Positions 35,307 through 44,273 of a DNA stretch of 64,000 nucleotides are shown piece after piece; the stretch's first letter is position 1, and every line of letters begins with the position of its first letter. A program made the position numbers and the translations under genes. This DNA comes from Bacteroidota bacterium (GTDB lineage: Bacteria > Bacteroidota > Ignavibacteria > Kryptoniales > JAKASW01): contig JAJZVO010000017.1 in assembly GCA_021845665.1 (NCBI GenBank), positions 1 through 64,000 of the forward strand, given 5' to 3'. A model generated the notes under the pieces. That model saw nothing but the letters and a program-made list of their open reading frames with translations. It made no database searches and was not told the DNA's origin.

Positions 35307-37619
35307 TCACTTTACGAGAATCATCTTTCTGGTTTTTATGTAGGACCCTGCATCGAGCCTGTAAAAATACACTCCGCTCGGGAGTCGGGCAGCGTTAAAC
35401 GTGACGGCGTGGCTTCCCTCGTTCTGGCGCCCGTCAACCAGTGTCGCTACCTCTCTTCCGAGAACATCATAGACTTTGAGCGTAACATTGCCTGCCGCCT
35501 TAAGCTGGTATTTTATCACCGTTGTCGGGTTGAACGGGTTAGGATAGTTTTGGAAAAGCGTGAATGAGTTCGGAACGCCGGCGATATCGCCACCAACGCC
35601 CGTGACGATTCCATTTACCTGGATATCATCCACGTAAATCGTGCCGCTCCCGAGAAGTGCTCCGGGGAGTCGTTTTGTTGCGAAACCTTTGAACAGGCTT
35701 GTCGTCGTGTCGGTGTTCGCCCTCCACATACCGACATACTTCCAGCCGTACCAGTTGATCGTGTCGATGGGAATAATATGTTCGGATGCCGGGCCGAATA
35801 TGAAATCGAGCTCGTTGCCGCTATTATCTCCGAAGACCCACATGCCGAATGAACCGGATGAGCTGATGTTCAGACCCTGCGAGTTCTCGACTGCACATTG
35901 GGCCCTGCTGGAATCAAACTTGTAGTTCAGTGCACCTGAATTGAAGCCGTCGTAAGGCTTGTATGCGATGCTGAAATTTGAGGAGGAAGTGTCGACTCCG
36001 TATGTCAATTTGCTCGCGGAAGGCTGCTGCCATGTTCCGAGAGAGGATTCGAAACCTTCGATCACGGAGCCGCCGGACGACTGCGTCGTGTTGACGGTGA
36101 ACGACGAGGAGTACGACTCTTTCGTCGGAACGTCGTAATAGTTCATGACTCCGGGCAGAAGCGTGACGGTGTACTTCATCCCCGGGATGAGGCCTGCTGA
36201 CGCCCGCACGGCGACGATACTGAGACCGCCGGTAGTTACATGAAACTGATCTTCAGTGAAGGCTACATTGCTCCCCGTCGAATCGGTTAGTGTAATGTAC
36301 GACGTAATGTCACTGAGATGAACGGGTTCGTTAAGAATGAATTCTATATACGCTTTTGAAACGGAGGTGCCGCCGTTATTGGGAGACACGGCTATTACTC
36401 TGGGACCGGCAGTATCGGCAGTACCGGTGGAGAAAGAAAGTGAATACGGGCTGGTCAAGTGAATTCCGAGCAGGGAAGCCGCGGATGAACCGATCGTAAT
36501 CGTGTAATTTGTTGACGGCTCAAGAAGCGTGTCGGGTGCGAATGTCCAGTTCGTGAAGTCGGGGTTCATTACCAGCTTTCCGTTGGCGTGCGGCGTGATG
36601 CTGAATGCGCTGTCCAGGCTCGATGCGTCCATCGCGGTGTTGAAGTTGAAGTTGACCTTGTCGTAAACCTGCAGTGTGTCGCCGGTTGAAGGATACGCGG
36701 ATGTAATCTCCGGTGTTGCAGGGATGATATTTTTCCACGCGGCGGCGTAGTCTCTCCAGTTCATCGTGTCCATGCCGGTGTATTCCCACAGGCTCACGCC
36801 GACATAACCTGAAGCCTGAGACGAATCGCAAAACTGCTGTATGTCCCCGTAATGCATCTGGTAGCTCGTTTCACCCTCGCTGTTCTCGCAGCCTATCGGG
36901 ACGATCGGTTTGATGGAACTTAGATAGCCTTCGCTTATCCACGTCTGTTCCCACGACTCGAAGTCGCTCTTCATTGCAATGAATTCCGACGATACCGAAG
37001 TCGGCCTCAGAGCCCAGTATGCCTGGGGCATGTTCGCGTCGCACTGGCTGAGGAATGTTGTCCACGGTATCGGCTGGCCGGTGACCCGCGCGAAAGAGGT
37101 CAGAGCGACGAAGCTGTTCGGATGAGCTGCTCTGACGGAATTCAGATATTGAGCGGCCACCGCCGTCATGCCAGCCGCTTCGAATTCCACTTCGGCGTCG
37201 ATGATGAAGCCGTCTATGCCCGGTATGCTTAGTATCTGATTGGTAACACCCGATTCCGTTCCACCGCCGCCCCATTTGCTGGTTCCGTATACATATTGCC
37301 ATCCGTAGACTTTGATGCCGTTGTTATGGAACGAATCTATCACTGCCGTAAAGCCGCCGTATGTGGTTGCCCAGTTGAATACATTGCCTCCGGCGCCGTC
37401 ATAGAAGCTGTTGCTGTCTCCCAACTTCACTGCCACCCAGGTTACTCCGCTTTTCTTCAGCGTGGTGATCATGGAGTCGAGGGTTCCGTGCTTCCATATC
37501 TCCCAAATCCACATCCCTTTTCCGGTGGTGGATATGGAAGCGTAAGATGGCACACTGACGAGAAATGAAAGAATCAGGAGGAGACTGAAAGTGGTTTTCG
37601 ATTTCATTTCCGATATCAC
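35307..37619 (-). CDS. Type IX-secreted TIM-barrel glycosidase-like protein
   Basis: A 770-residue secreted protein. After the signal peptide (KTTFSLLLILSFLVSVPSYA) comes a barrel (residues 30-300) with KGMWIWEIWKHGTLDSMI, IPGIDGFIIDAEVEFEAAG and ANMPQAYWALRP, resembling uncharacterised GH18/GH25-like hydrolases; the acidic pair in DAEVEFE is a candidate active site. Residues 303-700 are Ig-like and jelly-roll modules nearly the same as in the amidase 2 kb downstream, ending in the NYPNPFNPTTVIKYQL sorting domain. The substrate is unknown. GTG 37619 is used; ATG 37607 is an alternative. Confidence 0.75.
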   Translation of the reverse strand: MISEMKSKTTFSLLLILSFLVSVPSYASISTTGKGMWIWEIWKHGTLDSMITTLKKSGVTWVAVKLGDSNSFYDGAGGNVFNWATTYGGFTAVIDSFHNNGIKVYGWQYVYGTSKWGGGGTESGVTNQILSIPGIDGFIIDAEVEFEAAGMTAVAAQYLNSVRAAHPNSFVALTSFARVTGQPIPWTTFLSQCDANMPQAYWALRPTSVSSEFIAMKSDFESWEQTWISEGYLSSIKPIVPIGCENSEGETSYQMHYGDIQQFCDSSQASGYVGVSLWEYTGMDTMNWRDYAAAWKNIIPATPEITSAYPSTGDTLQVYDKVNFNFNTAMDASSLDSAFSITPHANGKLVMNPDFTNWTFAPDTLLEPSTNYTITIGSSAASLLGIHLTSPYSLSFSTGTADTAGPRVIAVSPNNGGTSVSKAYIEFILNEPVHLSDITSYITLTDSTGSNVAFTEDQFHVTTGGLSIVAVRASAGLIPGMKYTVTLLPGVMNYYDVPTKESYSSSFTVNTTQSSGGSVIEGFESSLGTWQQPSASKLTYGVDTSSSNFSIAYKPYDGFNSGALNYKFDSSRAQCAVENSQGLNISSSGSFGMWVFGDNSGNELDFIFGPASEHIIPIDTINWYGWKYVGMWRANTDTTTSLFKGFATKRLPGALLGSGTIYVDDIQVNGIVTGVGGDIAGVPNSFTLFQNYPNPFNPTTVIKYQLKAAGNVTLKVYDVLGREVATLVDGRQNEGSHAVTFNAARLPSGVYFYRLDAGSYIKTRKMILVK

Positions 37620-37637
37620 ACTGGCTTTCCTGGAATG

Positions 37638-38270
37638 CTACTTTGTTATCGAGAATGATTTGAGTATCTCATTGAAGCTCTTCACGTTGACGTCGCTGGT
37701 ATCGCGCATCTTCCCGATCAGGCTTGAGCGAAGCTGTTCCTTCGTTGTTCTTGTTCCGTTCACCGTCTGACCCGGCATCACAGTCTTGAAATTGCGCGTC
37801 AATGAAATTGTGTAGCACCGGCCGCCATGAATTGTGTAGCAGTTATCGACAGTCTCCCATTGTCCCATACCTGCGTAGACGGCCCAGTAATCTCGCGCAA
37901 ACCTGATCCCATTGACCGTGACAGAGTCTCCGCGGACGTAATCGGCAGCTGTGTTTGGAGTCTTGTCGGTTTCGAAATAAAATCGCCCGCCGTAAGTGCC
38001 TGGGAGGTAGACGAAGGGCTGTCGGCTGAGAAAAATGTGGACGCGTCCGCCGCTGTGTTCTGCGTTTGCGGGTCCGGACAGATCGATCAGGTATTCACCC
38101 TGGTTCTTCTTTATCAATGTCCCTTGATAATGAACAGTGAATCCTGCTGGGCGGTCGGAAAGAGTTTGCAGCTTTCCTTCTCCGGTTTTACCGGTCTGTG
38201 AGTACGCCGAAGGTATAGAAAGAAAGAGGAAGACAATACAGACTAGCCCGGCAGTGCTTTTGATTTTCAT
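37638..38270 (-). CDS. Exported protein of unknown function
   Basis: No family recognised. The 210-residue product has a signal peptide (STAGLVCIVFLFLSIPSAYS) and a soluble part with many beta-strand-like stretches (FTVHYQGTLIKKNQGEYLID, GGRVHIFLSRQPFVYLPGTY). No C-terminal sorting domain is present, so it is probably periplasmic. It lies 18 bp before the TIM-barrel gene and is likely translated from the same message. Confidence 0.65.
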   Translation of the reverse strand: MKIKSTAGLVCIVFLFLSIPSAYSQTGKTGEGKLQTLSDRPAGFTVHYQGTLIKKNQGEYLIDLSGPANAEHSGGRVHIFLSRQPFVYLPGTYGGRFYFETDKTPNTAADYVRGDSVTVNGIRFARDYWAVYAGMGQWETVDNCYTIHGGRCYTISLTRNFKTVMPGQTVNGTRTTKEQLRSSLIGKMRDTSDVNVKSFNEILKSFSITK

Positions 38271-38356
38271 ATTGGTCGCCTTATCGGCTTAATGTCCCTC
38301 AGTGAAAGGATTTCAAAGTTTCATTCTGTGTCCCCACCAAGAGGGTCAATAACAAG

Positions 38357-38390
38357 AATGCGGGCGAAGCAGCCGCGCCCCGCCCGCATT
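38357..38390 (-). terminator. Terminator after the type IX beta-helix gene
   Basis: AATGCGGGCG at 38357-38366 and CGCCCGCATT at 38381-38390 form a perfect 10-bp stem with a 14-nt loop. On the minus strand it starts 10 bp after the gene stop and is followed by TTCTTGTTATT. Confidence 0.75.
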
Positions 38391-38399
38391 TGAACGTGA

Positions 38400-40088
38400 T
38401 TACTTAAGGAGAAGCATTTTCTTTGTGATGATGTTTGGACCTTGCTGCAGCGAATAGAAGTATACGCCGCTGGCAAATTGATCCATGCTGAGATTGTAGG
38501 TGTAGCTGCCCGCGGGTTTGTAACCCTCGTCGACTACCTTAACCAGCTGTCCGAGCACGTTGTAGACGCGAAGGCTCATAACTCCCGATTGCGCGAGCGT
38601 GACCTTCACGGTCGTGGTCGGGTTGAACGGGTTAGGATAGTTGTTGCCCAGGGCAAACTTCGTCGGCACGGTTTTCGGCAGCTGTTGAACGGCCAGCGGG
38701 AGCTGGCTGGGGAACCAGTTCAGGTCGCCGAGTGCTTTGCCGTCCGTTCCGGCGTGCTGGAGAGCCGTGTTGGAGTAGGCCAGGCTGTAGGGAAGCGGCC
38801 ATGTCCCTGGGTACGGTCCGGCCTGTCCCTGCGGAACATCCCACCATTCGTAGGTTGCCGCTGCCGTGTCGGCTGCGCGGTAAACGTAGATGGACTGAAT
38901 GAGTTTGGAGACCTGTGCCATTGCCGTCGACGGGAAACCGGGATCGACGCTGTCGTTGCCGACGGCCTGAAGGTTCGGCCACGTTGTCTTGTTGCTGAAC
39001 ATGGCGGCAGTGCGCGGGTTCATCCATGCCGGCTGGGCCAGCGTCAGGGTATCGGCATTTATCGCCTTCACACTGTCGTTCCAGTGTGTCGTCCAATTGG
39101 TCAAAGCCTGCGGCCACGCGTAAGCGTTGTTGGCCACGGTGATGTGTCTGTCGGCTTCCGTCAGGTTATACTTCGGCCCGATGTCGAGCAGCGTGTCGAG
39201 GCTGATCGTCGATGAGATCTGGCCGTTGTAATCGTAGTAACCCGCGGTAATTTCGCCGGGCTGCTGACCCACGGACATCGTTCCGTAGAAGATGTTGTTC
39301 TTTATGTCCGCGTTGACGGCTTCGAAAATCCACAGCGGATTGACCTGCGTCAGGAACACAGTGTTGTGTTCGAAACGAATATACTTGCAGAGGCTGGCAT
39401 CCTGAATGAGGATGAGGTACGCGTTGACACAGTAGAAGGTGTTATCTGTCATCCAGAGTGTGTCGGTGGTCGCGCTGTTAAGCACTCCGAAGCCGTCTCC
39501 GTAGAATGGCTCATCGGGGTACATGAGATTCTGGAAGACGCAGTTGGTGATGTAGTAATCGTTGCGCTGTCCGCCGCCGGTTATGGCACGGAAATACCAG
39601 TCGTCGAAGACGCAGCTGTCGACTTTGAATACCGTATCGCTGTCTCCGCTCGTGGCGACAAGTACTCTGGAGGCTCCGTACGCACGATTGTCAGGCGGAG
39701 TGCCGGACAGATAGAGGTGCGTCAGGGTTACCGGACCGGTAAATGACTCGATGAACCAGACGGGAACCGAGCCGTCGTTAAGGATGGCCGGATAGACCAT
39801 CGGCGGCTTGTGCCCTGCCGCGGGTACCGGGGCGCTCATTGTGAAGTTGAATTTATTCACGTTTATTGTCCCGTCCCAATAGTAGGTCGAGTCATCATAC
39901 AGCATGTAGACACGGTTGGGATTGACTCGAGCGCCCGTGCTTGTCGTGTCCCCGTTGATTTGGTCGTTCAGGAATCCTGCCTGGGGTAACACCCACATGG
40001 TGTCCGCAGTCTGGGCAAAGGACCGGACCGGTCCCGCCAGAATAGCCAAAGCTGCACTGATGAATAACGCAGTGACCATTTTTCTCAT
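38400..40088 (-). CDS. Type IX-secreted protein, parallel beta-helix-like
   Basis: A 562-residue secreted protein. ATG 40088 follows AGGAGA at the usual distance and starts a signal peptide (MVTALFISAALAILAGPVRS then FAQ); a longer in-frame extension upstream is ignored. The middle has recurring strand-like segments with DSCVFDDWYF, ITNCVFQNLMYPD and IRFEHNTVFLTQVN, which suggest a right-handed beta-helix such as those that bind or cut polysaccharides. The end (NYPNPFNPTTTVKVTL to KKMLLLK) is a sorting domain. No catalytic residues can be named. It follows the TonB receptor gene, so may bind its ligand. Confidence 0.7.
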   Translation of the reverse strand: MRKMVTALFISAALAILAGPVRSFAQTADTMWVLPQAGFLNDQINGDTTSTGARVNPNRVYMLYDDSTYYWDGTINVNKFNFTMSAPVPAAGHKPPMVYPAILNDGSVPVWFIESFTGPVTLTHLYLSGTPPDNRAYGASRVLVATSGDSDTVFKVDSCVFDDWYFRAITGGGQRNDYYITNCVFQNLMYPDEPFYGDGFGVLNSATTDTLWMTDNTFYCVNAYLILIQDASLCKYIRFEHNTVFLTQVNPLWIFEAVNADIKNNIFYGTMSVGQQPGEITAGYYDYNGQISSTISLDTLLDIGPKYNLTEADRHITVANNAYAWPQALTNWTTHWNDSVKAINADTLTLAQPAWMNPRTAAMFSNKTTWPNLQAVGNDSVDPGFPSTAMAQVSKLIQSIYVYRAADTAAATYEWWDVPQGQAGPYPGTWPLPYSLAYSNTALQHAGTDGKALGDLNWFPSQLPLAVQQLPKTVPTKFALGNNYPNPFNPTTTVKVTLAQSGVMSLRVYNVLGQLVKVVDEGYKPAGSYTYNLSMDQFASGVYFYSLQQGPNIITKKMLLLK

Positions 40089-40285
40089 GGTGTTTCTCCT
40101 CTTGGTTTGATGTATTGGTTCATTGAACACGCAAAATGATAATCCGGAAAATGTCCGAACGTTGTTTCTTTCGGCTTCAATTTCTCTAGTTGTCTCCCGG
40201 GACCTCCTTCGTTTCTCGTTATGAAAGTCTGGCGACAAAAGGTTGTACCTTTGTCCTTCTTCTGCGGAATAGTCGTGAGTCTTCC

Positions 40286-40320
40286 CGGCCCGATGAGCAT
40301 CATGTCGCTCTCTCGGGCCG
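40286..40320 (-). terminator. GC-rich hairpin after the TonB receptor gene
   Basis: CGGCCCGA at 40286-40293 and TCGGGCCG at 40313-40320 form a perfect 8-bp stem with a 19-nt loop, 23 bp past the receptor stop on the minus strand. There is no U-tract, so this may be a partial terminator or an mRNA end-stabilising hairpin. Confidence 0.45.
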
Positions 40321-40342
40321 TCTTCGTTGTGTTTCACTGTTG

Positions 40343-43261
40343 TCAAAGAGCGAGTCGAAGACCGATGTCGGCGGTCATGCCGTAATCCTGCACGCTCGTG
40401 GGAAAACCTGAACCCCGGATAATACTGATGTCGTTTTCGCCGTTGAGGTTGTTGAGGTCGACATAGACCTGCAATCCTGGTACGGGCAAATTCTGTTTCG
40501 CCGACAGATCCCATCGCAGATACGCGTTCGTGTATGAGCGCAGCTCGGGCCAGAAGTTCTCTCCGGCGAAGACGTTCGATTGATACAGCATGGAAACCCG
40601 GATCGAGAATCCCTTGTAATCGTAGCCGAGCGCGAGATTCATGATGTCATTCGGCTGATCGATCAGTCTGTCTGTATAGAACGAATCTACTTCCGTCATC
40701 TGGTATGATGGGTAGTAGACTGTTTTGACCGTTGCCCTCAGGTACTTGGCACCCGAGAAAATGTGCGTGTAGTTTGCTGACAGCACGAGGCCGGAAAGGG
40801 GACCCGGCAGATACCAGAAGTGGGTCTGCCAGTCGAGCTCGATCCCCCAGTCGTTGACGGGAAACTGATTGTTGACATATGTGTAGATGGGAGACCCTTT
40901 GTAACTCGACGGAACACCCGGATAGCTAGAAGGGTTAATGATGTACTGAGTCACCGGGAAAATCAGATTGGTAATTCGTTTGAGAAAGCCGTCGACCGAA
41001 AAAAGTCCGATGGTGTTGTCGTAAGCGGAGAGGACGACATCATAGTTGGCGGACTGTCCCGGCTTCAAAGCGTAATTGTTCCACGTGACTCCGGGAGGCG
41101 CGCCGGTATTTATGTCCATCCACGGCACTATTGCGCGGTAGTCGGGATATGTGAGTGTGTTGGTATATGCCAGATGGACCTGGAGCCAGTCGGTCGGCCT
41201 GTATATCAGGTGTACCATCGGCAGCCAGTAGCCGTGCGACTCGTCCATGGTGGTGTCGATGTGGTTGTAGTGGAGACGGGAGGTGTTTGTCTCGATTCCG
41301 CGCGGCGCGGTGTACGACGTCGACAAGTTCTGATACCGGACTCCCGGCAGGAAAGTGATATCCTGGCCGATGTTCAGGGTGTACATGGCGTAACCGGCGC
41401 TTTCGTATTCATGTCCGGAATAATCGTAGGTAGTCGAAGCCCAGTCGTTGTAGGAATAGGAATCCAGCGTGCCGTTTTTCTGGCAAATGGCCAGGACGTT
41501 CCGCAGCATTGAAATGGAAGTCGCCGGCCCCATCTTGTACTGTCCGTTCAGGAAGTTCCCGTAGCTGAAGCTCGGGTCTTCGAAAAGGGTGATCGGCAGG
41601 AACTGGGAACCGTTTGTCGTGATGTTGTAGGGAGGCTGAGCCATCCATGGGTAAGCGTTGACAATTGCTGCGCGAAGGTTCTGCCCGCTTCCCTGGTTCA
41701 GGACGCCGTCGCTCTGAGTGTAGTTGTACCACCTTGCTGTATAGCTGTACATCCCTCCGAACTTCAGCTGACCCGTTACCTGGTCGGAAAAGTTGATGTG
41801 TTTCAGGAAATCCAGCGAGCCGGTAAGTACCCTGTTTCCTCCGAAATCGGCGTAATTGGTGATGCTCGAAAGATAGGCTTCGGAGGGGTTGGTCTGCGCG
41901 AGACCGGGTACCGTCTCGGGATTCGCGCTTCTGTAACTCGATATAAGTACTCCGTTTTGAATGAACCCGACACTAAGGTCGTTCGGATCCCGGTTCTCCG
42001 AGTATGAGTGTGAAAGCTTCGCGTCCACGCTGATGAAAGGGAATGTCTTCTTAATATCGAGCAGGTTAGTGATTACGCTCAGATAATTGCGCGAATCGGT
42101 CGTCGAATAGGAATGGTAATCCGGCGATGCATCCAGGTAATAACTCTCGCCGTAATTATCGTTCAGAGTGTTGCTCGTGCTCGCGAAGTTCATGAAGTCT
42201 ATTTTCCCTTCGGGAATACGATAGTCCATCGTAACTGTCGCGCCGTACCGCTTCCTGTTTCTCACCACGTCGTTGAGATTGAACCCGGCGAGGTAAACCG
42301 GATTGTTGACTCCCAGCTTCGGAGCCTGGTTATAGTAGGAGCCGCCGAAGTCGTTCGATGAAAGGTTCACATTTTCGACGCTTGCCTCGGCAAAAACTCC
42401 AAAACGGTTGTCGAAGAATCTGTTTTCGACGCTCGCGACGAACTTGTAGGGACCAAGTGAGCTCTGAAGATTATCGTAACCGCCCTGGGCGTCGAAGTTC
42501 GCCTTGTAGACTCCGTCTGTGTTCTGTGCCTCCCTCAGATCGAAATTGACGACGCCTCCAATTACTGCCGCATCCATGTCCGGCGTAATCGCTTTCGTGA
42601 CCGTAATTCCTCCAAGCATGCTCGAAGAGATCATGCTCAGGTTCGTTCCCCGGTCGCTGGCATCAGTAGCGGGCATCTGCACTCCGTCGATAAGCACTTC
42701 GTTGTATTGCGGCGCCAGTCCGCGGATTACCACAAACGCAGCTTCACCGCCTTGTCTGACAAGAGAGATACCCGGAAGTCTTCCTACCGATTCGGCCGCG
42801 TTCGCATCAGGGAGCTCCTGGATTTTAGCTGCGGATACTACATTGACTATCTTGTTTGAAGTGAGCTGCTGGTTGATCGCGCTGTTTTGACCGGCGGCCT
42901 GTGCGGTAACGACCACCGTCTTCCCTTGGATGCCTACCGCAATCATCCTGAGGTTTTCCACGAGATCCTGGCCTTCCTTCACCTGAATCTTCCTTTCGGT
43001 CGGCTCATATCCGATGTAAGTCGCGCGGATCGTGTACGACCCGGGCGAAACGTTGCCGATGGTGTATGCGCCGCTGAGGTCCGTCGATGCGCCCAGACTC
43101 GTGCCTGCCAGGATAACCGTACCTCCCGGAAGGGCGTCGCCGGTTTTTGAATCTGTCAGGTGGCCTGAAATGCTTGAGCCTGCGGCAAAGACGGCACCGG
43201 TGAAGAGTAAAGAGATAGTTGCCAGAACAATGATGAAACGAGTAGCGAACGTCGTCTGCAT
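40343..43261 (-). CDS. TonB-dependent receptor with carboxypeptidase-like N-terminal domain
   Basis: A 972-residue outer-membrane barrel. After a signal peptide comes a carboxypeptidase-regulatory-like beta-sandwich (ISGHLTDSKTGDALPGGTVI to TIRATYIGYEPTERKI), then a plug domain (AESVGRLPGISLVRQGGEAA, YNEVLIDGVQMPATDAS) and a 22-strand barrel. This is the architecture of nutrient receptors for large oligosaccharides or peptides. No SusD-like lipoprotein is next to it; instead it is followed by a type IX beta-helix protein and then the wall-degrading genes. AAGGAG precedes the ATG. It is the first gene of the minus-strand run. Confidence 0.92.
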   Translation of the reverse strand: MQTTFATRFIIVLATISLLFTGAVFAAGSSISGHLTDSKTGDALPGGTVILAGTSLGASTDLSGAYTIGNVSPGSYTIRATYIGYEPTERKIQVKEGQDLVENLRMIAVGIQGKTVVVTAQAAGQNSAINQQLTSNKIVNVVSAAKIQELPDANAAESVGRLPGISLVRQGGEAAFVVIRGLAPQYNEVLIDGVQMPATDASDRGTNLSMISSSMLGGITVTKAITPDMDAAVIGGVVNFDLREAQNTDGVYKANFDAQGGYDNLQSSLGPYKFVASVENRFFDNRFGVFAEASVENVNLSSNDFGGSYYNQAPKLGVNNPVYLAGFNLNDVVRNRKRYGATVTMDYRIPEGKIDFMNFASTSNTLNDNYGESYYLDASPDYHSYSTTDSRNYLSVITNLLDIKKTFPFISVDAKLSHSYSENRDPNDLSVGFIQNGVLISSYRSANPETVPGLAQTNPSEAYLSSITNYADFGGNRVLTGSLDFLKHINFSDQVTGQLKFGGMYSYTARWYNYTQSDGVLNQGSGQNLRAAIVNAYPWMAQPPYNITTNGSQFLPITLFEDPSFSYGNFLNGQYKMGPATSISMLRNVLAICQKNGTLDSYSYNDWASTTYDYSGHEYESAGYAMYTLNIGQDITFLPGVRYQNLSTSYTAPRGIETNTSRLHYNHIDTTMDESHGYWLPMVHLIYRPTDWLQVHLAYTNTLTYPDYRAIVPWMDINTGAPPGVTWNNYALKPGQSANYDVVLSAYDNTIGLFSVDGFLKRITNLIFPVTQYIINPSSYPGVPSSYKGSPIYTYVNNQFPVNDWGIELDWQTHFWYLPGPLSGLVLSANYTHIFSGAKYLRATVKTVYYPSYQMTEVDSFYTDRLIDQPNDIMNLALGYDYKGFSIRVSMLYQSNVFAGENFWPELRSYTNAYLRWDLSAKQNLPVPGLQVYVDLNNLNGENDISIIRGSGFPTSVQDYGMTADIGLRLAL

Positions 43262-43574
43262 ATCGTATCGTACTCCTTTATGGATTTATTGAATACTTCT
43301 TCCTTATGACAACCGGCAGGCACACGTGTGGGGCAGCAGCCGCTGCGACCGCTTTTATATCAGGAAAGCAGAGTCGGACGGGTACGGAGAATACCCTCAT
43401 GCCACGTGCGCCATTATCACTAAATTGCAGAACTCTTCCTACTTAGAGAATGTCCCTCCGAAACGAAGGGATTGTGAATATTATGTTTATAGCTGGATTT
43501 GATGTCAGGTGGGATGACGTGTTTTTAGCCCGCTGGCAGGTGCCGTTTACAGAAACTCTGCCCGAAAGAGGAAG

Positions 43575-43596
43575 ACCTGTAAGCATTACTCGATCT
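43575..43596. repeat. 22-bp direct repeat, copy 1
   Basis: Begins ACCTGTAAGCATTACTC; matches copy 2 at 20 of 22 positions. Bases before and after are also partly alike, so the repeated unit may be about 60 bp. The repeat lies in the centre of the divergent spacer. Confidence 0.65.
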
Positions 43597-43702
43597 CCTT
43601 TTGAAAGTTCTTGAAATTTAAATGTAAAAAGATGCGCTGAGTGATGTGAAGGCGGTAGTCAGTCCCCGATAAGAAATTCTGAATCTCTCTCGGAAGGATA
43701 AA

Positions 43703-43724
43703 ACCTGTAAGCACTACGCGATCT
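43703..43724. repeat. 22-bp direct repeat, copy 2
   Basis: Begins ACCTGTAAGCACTACGC; same orientation as copy 1 and offset from it by 128 bp, about twelve helical turns. A regulator-binding or looping role is an inference only. Confidence 0.65.
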
Positions 43725-44273
43725 TTTCCTCCAGAATCTTATGTGCTCAAGTGCATCAAACGCTTTGGAATATCAAGCCTCTACTCCACTTAGTCAAGAC
43801 TTTTATGAAAAAATTTTCATCCTTGCGAAAAAAAACCGGAAATCGGATCGCAGGAACGCCGGATCCGGTCCTTGTGCCATTGAACCGGTTAAATGACGAA
43901 TATCCGATTGCCGCAGCATCGGATTGTTGGATAAGACAGGGAATGCGGTAGTCCCCTTCCCGGGATGCACGTCCCCCGCCTGTCGTATTATTATTCCGGC
44001 GGTCGTTTATCGGTAGAGTCCCAGTTCGGGCCGCTGTTCCATGATCTACTTTCGTCAGTCAGGAATCGCGCAGCCCTGTTGGCCGAGCCAAAATTTGGAG
44101 ATGAAGGAGGGAATGTTGAACTTAGTCGAACGATTCGATGATTCAACAGCCTTGAAGGACTTGAACCGGTACATCATGCATCGTGGAAACGCTGTCAACG
44201 GGAAATCGGGATCCTGAGACACTTGACACCGATTCGAGTTTTGAATCAATAAAGCAGGTCGGAAGGAGAAAGG

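Larger units (their letters stand above)
43262..44273. other. 1-kb divergent intergenic region
   Basis: No credible protein or RNA gene. It separates the minus-strand receptor run from the plus-strand hydrolase/transporter run. Visible elements: a small CCCTCC-loop-AAGGG hairpin near 43453-43471, two imperfect copies of a 22-bp unit (43575-43596 and 43703-43724), and a TTGACA at 44223-44228, 45 bp before the serine hydrolase gene. Short open frames near 44101 have poor start signals. Confidence 0.6.

Noticed and set aside
40089-40514. 142-codon N-terminal extension of the type IX beta-helix gene
   Set aside because: The extension crosses the end of the TonB receptor gene and a hairpin, while ATG 40088 has AGGAGA and starts a signal peptide.
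44101-44217. Short open frame of 38 codons (MKEGMLNLVERFDD...) before the serine hydrolase gene
   Set aside because: The purine-rich site overlaps or abuts both possible start codons, the product matches nothing, and it lies in a spacer rich in repeats.
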